A stretch of DNA of 64,000 nucleotides from Planctomycetota bacterium. GTDB lineage: Bacteria; Planctomycetota; Phycisphaerae; Phycisphaerales; SM1A02. The notes under the pieces are model-generated. The model was not told where the DNA came from. It worked only from the letters and a program-made list of their open reading frames with translations, and searched no databases. Both the position numbers and the translations under genes were made by a program. Numbering within the stretch: position 1 is the first letter of the stretch; every line of letters begins with the position of its first letter. The stretch spans positions 62,001-126,000 of the forward strand of contig JACZRS010000009.1 of the NCBI GenBank assembly GCA_022574595.1, in the 5' to 3' direction. Positions 18,344-27,437 of the stretch are shown here, one piece after another.

Positions 18344-19411
18344 TTATGCCTTCTGGGTTTCTGTCTCCTTAACTTCTGCTTCGTCTTTGTCATCCTTGGG
18401 AATTAGACCTCGCTCTTTCATTACCTGCTGGCGAATTTCATCAAACAAATCCGGGTTCTCTCGAAGGAACAGCTTGACGTTTTCACGTCCCTGGCCGAGC
18501 CTTACTTCACCATAACTGAACCATGATCCTGCCTTTTCGATTATTTTGTCATCGACGGCTAAGTCCACAAGATCTCCTGTGATACTGATCCCTTCATCGA
18601 ACATGATGTCAAATTCGGTATCCCTAAAAGGTGGTGCGACCTTGTTCTTTACCACTCGCACGCGAACACGGTTACCAATATTGTTTTCCGCATCCTTTAT
18701 TGCGCCAATTCTGCGAATATCAAGACGTATTGAAGAATAGAATTTCAAGGCCCGTCCGCCTGGGGTAGTTTCAGGTGAGCCAAACATCACGCCAATCTTC
18801 TCGCGGAGTTGATTGATAAAGATGACTATGGTCTTGCTCTTAGAAATAGCGCCGGCTAGTTTGCGCAGAGCTTGACTCATAAGCCTAGCTTGAAGTCCCA
18901 TATGCGAATCACCCATATCACCTTCAATTTCCGCACGCGGGATGAGTGCAGCCACCGAATCGATGACAATCACATCAACTGCGTTTGATCGCACAAGCAG
19001 TTCACAGATTTCCAGGGCCTGCTCGCCGGTATCTGGCTGCGAAACCAGCATCTCTTCTAGATTGACGCCGATCTTTCGCGCCCATGTTGGATTTAGAGCA
19101 TGTTCCGCATCAATGAATGCTGCCACTCCGCCGTCCTTCTGAGCGTTTGCGACTACAGTTAGAGCGAGTGTGGTTTTGCCGGATGCTTCGGGGCCAAAGA
19201 TTTCAACCACGCGGCCACGCGGCAAGCCTCTGCCACCGAGGGCTATATCCAGGCTCAATGCACCGGTTGATATTCCTGGAATTGCCAGCGTTGCAGCTTC
19301 ATCCAGACGCATGATGGAACCCTTGCCGAAGTTCTTTTCAATCTGCCCTAGAGCACTTTCCAGTGCCTGGAGGCGGCCCTTGTCTTCAATTACGGCTTTG
19401 GCCTTAGGCAT
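18344..19411 (-). CDS. recA: Recombinase RecA
   Basis: RecA (355 residues; E. coli has 352) forms filaments on single-stranded DNA for recombination and SOS induction. It has [17 protein letters not shown] near the N-terminus, Walker [22 protein letters not shown] (Walker B region), the L2-adjacent [14 protein letters not shown] and an acidic C-terminal tail. The frame opens at 19498, but ATG 19411 has GGGAGA seven bases upstream and gives the family length, so I choose it. It has its own transcription unit. A possible promoter on the minus strand has TTGACA (19536-19541) and TATCAT (19509-19514), with an overlong 21-base spacer. No clear LexA box was recognised. Confidence 0.97.
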   Translation of the reverse strand: MPKAKAVIEDKGRLQALESALGQIEKNFGKGSIMRLDEAATLAIPGISTGALSLDIALGGRGLPRGRVVEIFGPEASGKTTLALTVVANAQKDGGVAAFIDAEHALNPTWARKIGVNLEEMLVSQPDTGEQALEICELLVRSNAVDVIVIDSVAALIPRAEIEGDMGDSHMGLQARLMSQALRKLAGAISKSKTIVIFINQLREKIGVMFGSPETTPGGRALKFYSSIRLDIRRIGAIKDAENNIGNRVRVRVVKNKVAPPFRDTEFDIMFDEGISITGDLVDLAVDDKIIEKAGSWFSYGEVRLGQGRENVKLFLRENPDLFDEIRQQVMKERGLIPKDDKDEAEVKETETQKA

Positions 19412-19893
19412 ATTTCGGTCTCCCTTGCCGTTTAAGGTAGTTTTCGAGTTTCTTCGTACTGTTGCTGACACCATAGCTAAATCCTCTTTTAAGGTCAATG
19501 TTCGGTTTATGATAGGATTGCGATTTCATCGGCTTTGTCAAGGGGATGTTAGGAGAATTTTAGGTATTTTTTCCAAAATTGTCAATTTTCTTGTTTTTTG
19601 AGCGGTTCCAGGCACAAACGTGTACGTTTTGGTGTGGCGAGAAGAATTTAGGTTGCTCGGAATCCGCTGAGGCGGGAGTCAGAAGATAGCAGTCAGCATT
19701 CATCCATCAGCCGTCAGATGAATAGGGACGCCTGTAATAGGCTGGTGGCAAGGCGAGTCGGTGGCATATGCGAAGCTGCCAAAGGCACGATAACTTAAGG
19801 AGACTTGCCTGTGAAAGAAATGTCAATAAAGCATCCTGGCACATTATCCAGCCCGCATGCGCCAACCCTAGTACTTTACGGCGCTGGGAGTTC
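19412..19893. other. Intergenic region upstream of recA
   Basis: Apart from the possible recA promoter near 19509-19541, nothing convincing was found. Short open frames here have no signal sequence, ribosome-binding site or recognisable motif. Confidence 0.5.
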
Positions 19894-21309
19894 TTATCCC
19901 CAATGACTGAAGAGTATGAGCAAATCGCTTGTACCAACCGTACAGTTTTGATCAAGATCCCACGCACAATCGACGCAGTCTTGACATTGGCCCCAATAAA
20001 AGAGCAACAGAGCTAGGTCCTGGATATCCACTGTTCCATCACAATTCACGTCTCCGATACAAGGCGGTGTTGTAAGGTCGAAGACAAACGCTTCACCCCC
20101 ATTCTCAAATGTCGTATTCTCCCAGTAGGCACCTACTATGGCTACGTTGCCTTCAGGAGAGATAGCGACGGCTTGGCCGTAGAAGCTAAAGACTTCACCT
20201 TTGCAACGCTGAATAGGAGATACTTCAGACCATTGTTCATCTTGCCACTCAAAGACGTAGGCTGAACCGGAAAACTGCGGAACGCCAGCTTCGAGATCTG
20301 CTGATATCACGGCCGTCACACCGTCGTTAGAAAGATCTACTCTCGTACCAAAATGGGCACTTGGACGATTGCCCAACGGTATGACTTGCGCCCGTTCGGT
20401 CCACAATGATCCGTTTCGAGTGAACAGGTAGGCAGATCCACCGGGATCATTGGCATCTGCCCCAACCACGGCGAGCGATCCATCTCCTGAGATCGAAACA
20501 GACCATCCGAAGTGGTCTCCCGCTTCCGCATCACTGGCGTTGAGCTTCGCTTGTTGTATCCAGTTGGAGGTCTCGGGTGACCATACGAATATGTATGCTG
20601 CACCTGATACAAAGCCGCCGTCCTGATGTCATTTTGCGCCGACAATGACCGCTGATCCGTCCGCTGAGATATCAACAGACCATCCAAAATTATCGCCGGC
20701 CGCTCCATCATTCGCCAGGAGTTTTTGTTGGTGCGTCCACTTCGTTCCCACTCGAACGAAAATATGGGCGGCACCTGCATAATCATCGATTTCACCATCG
20801 CGATAATTATTCAAGATCGCGATGTTGCCGTCCGCCGAGAGGCTCAGTTTTGATCCTGAGAAAGCTCCGGGTTCTGCATCTGACACACTGAGCTTTGTTT
20901 GTTGGCTCCAGGTTGAGCCTGTGCGGACAAACACGTATGCAGCACCACGCACTTCGTCAGCTCGGTACGCTCCGATCAGAACTGTATTGCCGTCGGCGGA
21001 GATGGATGCGGAGGCCCCAAGGTAATCTCCGTATAATGTATCTGAACCGATTAATTTGGCCTGCACAATCCAGGATTTGCCATCACGCACCCAGATATAC
21101 CCCGCACCAGCGACACCGGCAGCGTCATTATCCTGACGCGCACCAATCACGATCGTGTCACCGTTGAGTGAGGATGACACCGATGCTCCAAAGAGTTGCC
21201 AAAAGTGAGTATCCGAAGGATAGAGCTCTATTGGGAGGCATTGGCCGGCCGCAGCAGAGGTGAGCAAGAAGTAACAACCCAACAAAAGGACTCGAAGATA
21301 TGGCATCAT
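19894..21309 (-). pseudogene. FG-GAP-type seven-bladed propeller protein with dockerin-like tail, interrupted by an in-frame TGA
   Basis: Start ATG 21309 follows GGAGAATC and opens a signal peptide (MMPYLRVLLLGCYFLLTSAAAG). Repeats of the form SxSxDGNxxxIGA...GAAYVF follow. After blade 4 (VDISADGSAVIVGAK) a TGA at 20629-20631 stops the frame. The same frame continues without shift (HQDGGFVSGAAYIF) through blades 5-7 and a dockerin-like tail (DVNCDGTVDIQDLALLLFYW, then DLDQNCTVGTSDLLILF) to TAA 19894. With readthrough the propeller has exactly seven blades. It is probably a recent nonsense mutation, but a sequencing error or recoding cannot be excluded. Its intact paralogues are at 25943-28976. 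Confidence 0.8.
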
Positions 21310-21762
21310 AATGATTCTCCAGTTGCAGCCTGCAGAACGATGTAAAATCATAACACTCATTATACATCTTGAGAATCGGTCAGCCGAGGTCTTGTACCCG
21401 AATAAAGACATTTGTGTGTAAACTATAAGAAAAAGTGTTAGAAAAATTATCCGCTTACTGAGTGGGTGGAGCGAAAAGATAGGAGGGGACGGGGGTCTCA
21501 CCTGAACTCAAGGAATTAAGAGAGAAGGCCCTAATCCTAGCCCTCTCTACGGCAAAAGGGGATAAGAAGAATGTTAGCTTACTATGATGCCAAGGTTCCC
21601 TGCCGCCTTTTTCATCCATACAAGGCTGTAGGCTTAAGATAGACAGCTAAACGAGTTTACTCTTTGTGCCGCGATTGCGCGAAGCTGCGAGCGGTGATTG
21701 GGTTAATTTTTGGAATTGGTTGGGTTTTAGTTTTTGGGGTGGATGGTGTTGTCATCTTCAAG
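21310..21762. other. Intergenic stretch without recognisable genes
   Basis: Nothing supported was found between the interrupted propeller gene and the palindrome downstream of the BNR gene. The part near 21690-21750 is rich in G and T on the plus strand. Confidence 0.5.
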
Positions 21763-21798
21763 AACCCAATGGATTGCTATCCATTGGCGTCGGGGGAG
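21763..21798. repeat. REP-like palindrome, copy 1
   Basis: Perfect 9-bp arms CCAATGGAT/ATCCATTGG enclose TGCT, flanked by AACC and GCGTCGGGG. The identical core and flanks recur at 31215-31248. This copy ends 3 bases from the stop of the minus-strand BNR gene. Confidence 0.85.
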
Positions 21799-21800
21799 AA

Positions 21801-23249
21801 TCATCCCCAATTGCTGAATAGTAGCAATAGATCAGCTGTTGAAACAGAGCAGTCATCGTTGAGGTCCGCAGGGCAATCGTTGCAATCAGCGCACGGCCCC
21901 CAATTTGCAAGCAGAATAAGTAGATCGTTAATATCAACCGTTCCGTTTCCATCTAGATCAGCAAAAACGGGAATGATGATTACGTTTGTATAAATATCTC
22001 CATCACCGTTATGGGTATCAAGATAGATTGGATAAATACGATTCCCGCCTGCCGCCAGGCCCAAGTAATCACCAATGAAAGTTCCGTTACCAGCTAATGC
22101 ACTATCCCATGGCTTGGGTGTCAAGCGAAATTCCAACCAATTGTCGCCACCATCTTCGCTAAAGATGTAGTAAACATCGAACATGCCATGCAGTACATCA
22201 TCATCCTGCACGGTGTTACGTGAATCAATATAGACGATGTGGAGCCTTCCTTCTTCATCTACTTCTATCCAGGGAAAGAACTGATCGCCAGGGATTGCAG
22301 CATCTTGATTAATTACAATTGGCGTGGTCCATGTATCTCCGCGATCTTCAGATTTTGTAAAATACAGATCGACATTGGCATTGCCGAATACGATGTTGGT
22401 GGTATCAAAATAGACTGCATAAAGCACGCCTGTGTTGTCATCGACATCCAAGTAGCAATTCGCTGGAACTCTAAATTGACCGGGAAATCTCGAACCGTCT
22501 TGTACCGGCCAAACATCCATTCGCGTAGCAATAGTTCGAGTAACAAATGAAGCTCCTCCGTTGAGGCTGCGCTTGAGCATCATGCCTGTCCCGAGATCCC
22601 AATACGCTACATAGACTTCACCTCCAGGGCCAATTCGAGGTAGAAAGCCAATACCGAATCCAAGACTTACAGGATCAGTCCAACTGTCTCCCATGTTGTT
22701 TGATTGAATGACGCCGAAGTTGTAAGTAATATAAAGTCGTGTTGTTTCTAGATCATCTGGGGTTGGTCCTGTAACCATCCAAGCCTTATCCACATCACCA
22801 TCAATATCAGCCATTACTGGAGTATTAAGCTGAGTTTCACCTGGGTCTAGTCTAGCTACGTAAAGGCCTCCGTTGTTGCCGAAGCTGATTGCTCCAGCCC
22901 AGAGTGTTCCAGTTCGATCATCGAAGGCTGTGAATGGATCTCCCTCAATAGCAGATTGAAATTGAGCTGGCGGCCTCAAGATGAAATCACTCCAGGTCTT
23001 ACCACCATCGAATGTAGTGCTGAAGGCAGCTAGGATAAAACTAGGATCTCGATAGTCATTCCAGCCCGCAATAGCCACGTTGGGGTCGAGCTTACTCAGG
23101 CTACAGGTTGTTTCATTTGCTGCAGCTGTTCCCCCGCCAATATCAATTCGTATTTGAGGGCCAACGATAGGTTTTTCACCCGCCACAGCAAAAGAAACCG
23201 GCATAATGGCAAGGAGTGCTACTGCATAATGACTAAACTTGCGTCCCAT
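21801..23249 (-). CDS. Secreted BNR/sialidase-fold protein with dockerin-like tail
   Basis: A 482-residue protein starts behind AAGGACAG with signal peptide MGRKFSHYAVALLAIMPVSFAVAG. The body carries repeated Asp-box-like phrases (TTFDGGKTWSDF, SNNMGDSWTDP, SEDRGDTWTTP, SEDGGDNWLEF), characteristic of BNR/sialidase-type beta-propellers; catalytic sialidase residues were not established. The C-terminus has two calcium-loop repeats, DLDGNGTVDINDLLILL and DLNDDCSVSTADLLLLF, separated by a Cys-rich linker, which is dockerin-like. It probably binds or displays on the cell surface or is exported; the cohesin-like partner is not in the window. A REP-like palindrome follows the stop. Confidence 0.8.
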   Translation of the reverse strand: MGRKFSHYAVALLAIMPVSFAVAGEKPIVGPQIRIDIGGGTAAANETTCSLSKLDPNVAIAGWNDYRDPSFILAAFSTTFDGGKTWSDFILRPPAQFQSAIEGDPFTAFDDRTGTLWAGAISFGNNGGLYVARLDPGETQLNTPVMADIDGDVDKAWMVTGPTPDDLETTRLYITYNFGVIQSNNMGDSWTDPVSLGFGIGFLPRIGPGGEVYVAYWDLGTGMMLKRSLNGGASFVTRTIATRMDVWPVQDGSRFPGQFRVPANCYLDVDDNTGVLYAVYFDTTNIVFGNANVDLYFTKSEDRGDTWTTPIVINQDAAIPGDQFFPWIEVDEEGRLHIVYIDSRNTVQDDDVLHGMFDVYYIFSEDGGDNWLEFRLTPKPWDSALAGNGTFIGDYLGLAAGGNRIYPIYLDTHNGDGDIYTNVIIIPVFADLDGNGTVDINDLLILLANWGPCADCNDCPADLNDDCSVSTADLLLLFSNWG

Positions 23250-23506
23250 ACTCTGTCCTTTAATATAAATCGCTTCCAGGGCCTATTGGCAGGTTTAAGT
23301 GGCTTTACCCCACCTTTGCCGCGGGCATTAGCTCCCAGCATACACGCCAAAGAGCTTGAGGCGAGTTTGAAAACTATCTATGAGCAAAATTATTTGTCAA
23401 CTGGAAATAGTTATTAACAATTTATGCAGTCGTAAACTGATTTCCGTGGTAAAGTTAGCCTATTCTATACGCCGTAAGACTAATTCTGGGAATTTGGAGA
23501 AGTTCA

Positions 23507-24193
23507 GTGAGTTCGATTTATCGTAAAATGGCCTGTTTATGCAGCTTCTTTAGTTTTGCAGTAATCGCTGTTAGTTGCCAATCTACCCAGATTACCTCGT
23601 CGGATAGTGGAGGTACAAGGCCGCCTGATACTGTTGAAAACGTTAAGGAAGCTCGTTTTCATGAGGCGATTCAAGGCCTTTCGTTTGATACAGGCTTAGT
23701 CGTTGTTGAACCCAACAGGCGAAGATCAAACACCAAGTTAGGTAAGGAATTTTACGAGCAAGGGCTAGAAGCCTTCTCTGTAAATCGTGTAATAGATTCG
23801 CTTACCCTGTTTAATAAAGCTGTTCATGCCGCTCCAGATTTGGCGGTTGCATACAACAGTTTAGGCAAAGCCTTACTTGCAGAAGGTGAAGCAGACTACG
23901 CCTCGGCGTCTTATCGCACAGCTCTAGCGCTAGATGAGAATCTAATTGAAGCGAAATACAACATCGCGCTTCATCTTGGTATGACGGGAAATAGAGTCGA
24001 GGCAATCGAGCTTATGAATGAGGTGCTTGAAACTGATACGGAAAACACCATTGGCCATGAACGTATTGCGGTTTGGAGTTATTACCTTGGTGATTACCAA
24101 ACATCGTGGCAACACACCAACGCAGCAGAAGCGCTGGGCCATAAAATGCCGCCACAATTTATCGCGCTGCTTGAAAAACAATCACCTAAATAA
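23507..24193 (+). CDS. TPR-repeat lipoprotein
   Basis: A 228-residue protein starts at GTG 23507, eight bases after GGAGA. The N-terminus is a signal peptide ending SFAVIAVSC, a plausible lipobox. After a Ser/Gly-rich linker there are about three TPR units (GLEAFSVNRVIDSLTLFNKAV, then AYNSLGKALLAEGEADYASAS, then AKYNIALHLGMTGNRVEAIEL). Such proteins are usually scaffolds at the membrane; no specific partner can be named. It stands alone on the plus strand in a minus-strand neighbourhood. Confidence 0.75.
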   Translation: MSSIYRKMACLCSFFSFAVIAVSCQSTQITSSDSGGTRPPDTVENVKEARFHEAIQGLSFDTGLVVVEPNRRRSNTKLGKEFYEQGLEAFSVNRVIDSLTLFNKAVHAAPDLAVAYNSLGKALLAEGEADYASASYRTALALDENLIEAKYNIALHLGMTGNRVEAIELMNEVLETDTENTIGHERIAVWSYYLGDYQTSWQHTNAAEALGHKMPPQFIALLEKQSPK

Positions 24194-24207
24194 GTAATTC
24201 AAACTTG

Positions 24208-25038
24208 TTAAGGATCATTCTTAAGCGCTTGTAATGTTATGGCATTTGAGCCGTAGTCTTTGAGATCTTCAAGTGCAAGTCCGCCGATTGGTTGTGTGAA
24301 AATAAAGTTTGATCCTGCTGGCCCATCAAGTTCGCGCACATGAACAAGGCCATCCGGGCCGACATCCACAGCATTGATTTGAATTCGTGCATTATTCTCA
24401 ATGCTTTGGCTGGCCTGGACACCAGTTTGTTTTGTAAAAGAGTTGAACGCATTAATGATACTTGCCTGAGTTGTACCGCTTGCAAGAGTGAATTGATGCG
24501 CGCCTTGATTGCCAGCTAAGCTTATAGTAAGAGCGCCATTATTAGAACTGCCACCATTAAAGGTACTTCCAGTTGAAAGGAATGCAACTGCAGAATCTTC
24601 AGGCGTTGCGCACATACTAAACATTGCGCCATCTGCAATGCGTCTTGTTGGAACGCTTGATATGCGATTAAAGACTTGGAGGCTTCTTGCGATTGTTCTA
24701 GCACGTTTTAGTGCATTTTCCCGCTCAGGGCCTGCGCTTGAAGGAGTATTTCGTATTTGTTGAACTAACTCATTGAGAAGTTGCTGAGTATTTAACAATC
24801 TACTGCGTGTAGAGTCTAGTTTTGTATTACTTGAAGCGTTTCTTGGCGGTGCCAGGTATGGAGATGATGAATCAGAAACCCTTAGGCCTTTAGATGCGCC
24901 ATCAATCGAATGTGCTATTCGAGAAATGGCAACAGTTGCTGCAAATCCTATTACTAACACCGAAGTTGCGATTTGTTGCAATCTCGATGTTAGAGTGTTT
25001 TGCTTTGAGATGTATTTAGGTTTGGCAAGATTACTCAT
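24208..25038 (-). CDS. Membrane-anchored protein with flagellin IN-like segment, paralogue 2
   Basis: A 276-residue protein has one N-terminal membrane segment (about residues 25-45, ATSVLVIGFAATVAIS). A helical region (TRSRLLNTQQLLNELVQQI) follows, then a beta segment matching the flagellin/hook-associated 'IN' motif: LTISLAGNQGAHQFTLASG and TTQASIINAFNSFTKQTGVQA. It ends GSNAITLQALKNDP. ATG 25038 begins two bases after the stop of paralogue 1, without an obvious Shine-Dalgarno, so translation is probably coupled. No flagellar gene is nearby. The function is unknown: it may be a surface or filament-like component. Confidence 0.6.
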   Translation of the reverse strand: MSNLAKPKYISKQNTLTSRLQQIATSVLVIGFAATVAISRIAHSIDGASKGLRVSDSSSPYLAPPRNASSNTKLDSTRSRLLNTQQLLNELVQQIRNTPSSAGPERENALKRARTIARSLQVFNRISSVPTRRIADGAMFSMCATPEDSAVAFLSTGSTFNGGSSNNGALTISLAGNQGAHQFTLASGTTQASIINAFNSFTKQTGVQASQSIENNARIQINAVDVGPDGLVHVRELDGPAGSNFIFTQPIGGLALEDLKDYGSNAITLQALKNDP

Positions 25039-25040
25039 AG

Positions 25041-25865
25041 TTAATCTGAAATATTCTGCAAAGTTATGGCATTCTTTCCGTAGTCTTTGAAATCATTGGA
25101 GAATTGACCTCCCATAGGAGAAGTAAATACATATACCCCGCCTGTAAGTCTTGACATCTGAACAAATTCATCTGCACCAACTTCTAATGAATGTATTTCA
25201 ACACGATGAGGATTTAGATTGCTCTGCTCTGCTTCGACACCAAGAGTTTTGCTAAAACTGTTAATGGCTTGAATTAGCCCTGCCTGTGATGTTCCTGATG
25301 CAAAACTAAAATCATGTGACCCACTTGTGCCCTGGATTCCAATTGCAGCTCCATTTGCCAAACTCCCGATTGTCGCGGAAAGATATAGCACAGCCGCTTC
25401 CGCCGATTGGGCGCAGAAACCTTGCGCAGGAAATGATCGATTTCGGTAAGGTGTAGTAGGCACAATACGGGCAATAACCGATAAGGATCGGGCAATATTA
25501 CGAGCTTGCATCTGTAATTGTTGCTTGTCCTCACTTGAAGAATCGTTCATTAACTCGATTGTATTGCGCAACTCAAGAAGTAACCCGCGCGTCTTTTGTA
25601 ATTGCATTTGAGCATTAGTAGTTGAGCTTGAATCTGCAACAAATGTTTGTGAAGCAACACCTAAATCAGAAGTCAATGGCCTATGCTTAACATTAGCGCC
25701 ACTAGTTGCGCCAAGTAAACGAGTTGCGACAATAGCCCCGGTGAATCCGGTAATAAATATGCTCGTGGCAAGGTTTTGTAGCCTTATTGCCAGAGCTGAA
25801 TCACGTTTCTTGGCTTTTAACCTCGCTGTTTTCTTACCAACAATAGAGCGTTTCTGAGTAGTCAA
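25041..25865 (-). CDS. Membrane-anchored protein with flagellin IN-like segment, paralogue 1
   Basis: A 274-residue paralogue of the next gene. The start is TTG 25865, six bases after GGGAGA; there is no nearby ATG. A strongly basic N-terminus (KKTARLKAKKRD) precedes a membrane segment (ATSIFITGFTGAIVATRL). Helices follow, then an IN-like segment, AIGIQGTSGSHDFSFASG and TSQAGLIQAINSFSKTLGVEA. The C-terminus, KDYGKNAITLQNISD, matches the paralogue's KDYGSNAITLQ. The gene begins 78 bases after the dockerin-propeller stop at 25943 and may belong to the same transcript. Confidence 0.6.
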   Translation of the reverse strand: MTTQKRSIVGKKTARLKAKKRDSALAIRLQNLATSIFITGFTGAIVATRLLGATSGANVKHRPLTSDLGVASQTFVADSSSTTNAQMQLQKTRGLLLELRNTIELMNDSSSEDKQQLQMQARNIARSLSVIARIVPTTPYRNRSFPAQGFCAQSAEAAVLYLSATIGSLANGAAIGIQGTSGSHDFSFASGTSQAGLIQAINSFSKTLGVEAEQSNLNPHRVEIHSLEVGADEFVQMSRLTGGVYVFTSPMGGQFSNDFKDYGKNAITLQNISD

Positions 25866-25942
25866 TGTTTATCTCCCTGCGTTGTGGGATGCAAAGCAGA
25901 CACGGAATAAAACTAATTAATACTTTCCCTTTACCTATGATT

Positions 25943-27433
25943 TCAACCCCAATTTGCCAGCAGAACAAGTAGATCTTGAGTATTAACAATTCCATCACTA
26001 AATAGATCTGCTTGACATTCGATTGGCGGATAGGGACATGGCCCCCAAAATCCCAATAGAATCAACAAATCAGACTCGTTAGTGATTCCGTCAGAATTAA
26101 GATCTGCGAAACCAATTTCACAGGAATCTATTATGCCGTTGCCGTTAATATCTTCATTGTCGAGAACATCAAATATATGTGCAGCTCCCGCAGTATTGCC
26201 TGCTTCACCATTGTACTGATCAGAAACTATCCCTATGCCATTGCTTATAGCAACTCGCGCCCCAATACCGTGTTGCCAGTCGAGATCATTTGCAAGAAGT
26301 TTTCCATGGCTAAGCCAAGATTGACTTTTGATACTATAACGGTATACATATGCAGCACCATTGCCGTATGATGGCAGATCATGTTCAGGCGCTCCAACTA
26401 TAATTACATCATCTTCTATAGCTACTCTACCGAAATGATCATGCGCAAAACCATCAAATGGAAGTAACTTACATTCCTCCAACCATTGTTCATTTACAGA
26501 GTCGTAATGAAATAGATATGCTGCTCCCGCATTCATGCCGAGCATATTGGTATCTCTGGTTGCGCCTACTACGACATTGTCTCCGCTTATTGCAACAGAC
26601 ACCCCAAACCTATCGCCAGCATCACCGTCTTGAGGTGTCAACACACTCTGTTCAAGCCACAACATGTCAATTTCATTCACACCCTTTCTAAATGCATAGG
26701 CTGCACCTGAATCCTCTCCATTAGCATCAACGCCTCTAGCTCCAACGATTACGATATCACCACAGATATCTACTGACACGCCAAAAAGATCATCACCATA
26801 TGAAGTTGCTGATGACAATAGCTTACTGCGATAGTCCCACAATTGGGTAACGCTGTTTAAGTCAAATGCATATGCAGCCCCACGAAAGCTAGGATTATAA
26901 TATTGATATGGAGCACCGATTACTGCTAGGTTAGAACTGATTGAAACAGAAAAGCCAAACCTTGCTTCTTCAAAGCCATCAGGCGCAAGCAGCTTTTGTA
27001 GCAGTATCCATTCATCAGCTGCAGAAAAGTATCTAAATATGTATGCTGCACCATTGTTTATACTGCCTTGATCACTTTTCCATGCGCCTACGATTGCAAT
27101 GTCTCCGCTTATATCAACTGAGAATCCGAACTCATCATATGCTTTTGCGTCATAAGCTAGGAGCTTTTGTTCTTCAATCCAATGATTGCCTTGGCGCTTA
27201 AAAACATAAGCTGCGCCAGAGCTATATCCGTTATCATCATTGCGGCTGGCACCAACGATTAGTCTGTTTCCATCAATAGCAACTGAACGACTGAAAATAT
27301 CTTCCTGATAAGCATCTGATGCAATCAATTTCTCTGTCACGCACTGAGCTTGCACGTTACCATTAACTAGAAATGTTGTAACCAAACAGGCTAGAGCATA
27401 TGTTCGAAATTTGTATAGTTTTATTGATATCAC
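25943..27433 (-). CDS. Secreted seven-bladed FG-GAP-type propeller with dockerin-like tail (A)
   Basis: The start is GTG 27433: GGAGGTGAT lies just upstream and overlaps the previous gene's stop, and the signal peptide (YALACLVTTFLVNGNVQAQ) follows. Seven repeats of the form SxxISGDxxIVGA...GAAYxF can be counted (IDGNRLIVGAS; ISGDIAIVGAW; ISSNLAVIGAP; ICGDIVIVGAR; ISGDNVVVGAT; IEDDVIIVGAP; ISNGIGIVSD), a closed seven-bladed propeller of the integrin-alpha/FG-GAP kind. The tail has DLNSDGITNESDLLILL and DLFSDGIVNTQDLLVLL calcium-loop repeats. It is about 70% similar by eye to its upstream neighbour, hence a tandem duplicate. The ligand is unknown. Confidence 0.8.
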   Translation of the reverse strand: MISIKLYKFRTYALACLVTTFLVNGNVQAQCVTEKLIASDAYQEDIFSRSVAIDGNRLIVGASRNDDNGYSSGAAYVFKRQGNHWIEEQKLLAYDAKAYDEFGFSVDISGDIAIVGAWKSDQGSINNGAAYIFRYFSAADEWILLQKLLAPDGFEEARFGFSVSISSNLAVIGAPYQYYNPSFRGAAYAFDLNSVTQLWDYRSKLLSSATSYGDDLFGVSVDICGDIVIVGARGVDANGEDSGAAYAFRKGVNEIDMLWLEQSVLTPQDGDAGDRFGVSVAISGDNVVVGATRDTNMLGMNAGAAYLFHYDSVNEQWLEECKLLPFDGFAHDHFGRVAIEDDVIIVGAPEHDLPSYGNGAAYVYRYSIKSQSWLSHGKLLANDLDWQHGIGARVAISNGIGIVSDQYNGEAGNTAGAAHIFDVLDNEDINGNGIIDSCEIGFADLNSDGITNESDLLILLGFWGPCPYPPIECQADLFSDGIVNTQDLLVLLANWG

Positions 27434-27437
27434 AACA

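Noticed and set aside
19707-19967. Minus-strand open frame of 86 codons near the 3' end of the interrupted propeller gene
   Set aside because: It has no signal peptide, ribosome-binding site or motif, and overlaps the coding tail of the propeller gene in another frame.
20629-20631. Selenocysteine codon
   Set aside because: Propeller blade loops in the paralogues have no Cys at this place and no selenocysteine machinery is visible; a nonsense change is simpler.
20337-20798. 153-codon frame spanning the TGA of the interrupted propeller gene
   Set aside because: Its translation has no propeller phrases; the blade pattern continues in the original frame after the TGA, so this frame is a shadow and no frameshift is needed.
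24208-25865. Type IV pilin or flagellin identity for the paralogue pair
   Set aside because: There is no prepilin cleavage motif, and the full flagellin N- and C-terminal coiled-coil domains are absent; only the IN-like segment is similar.
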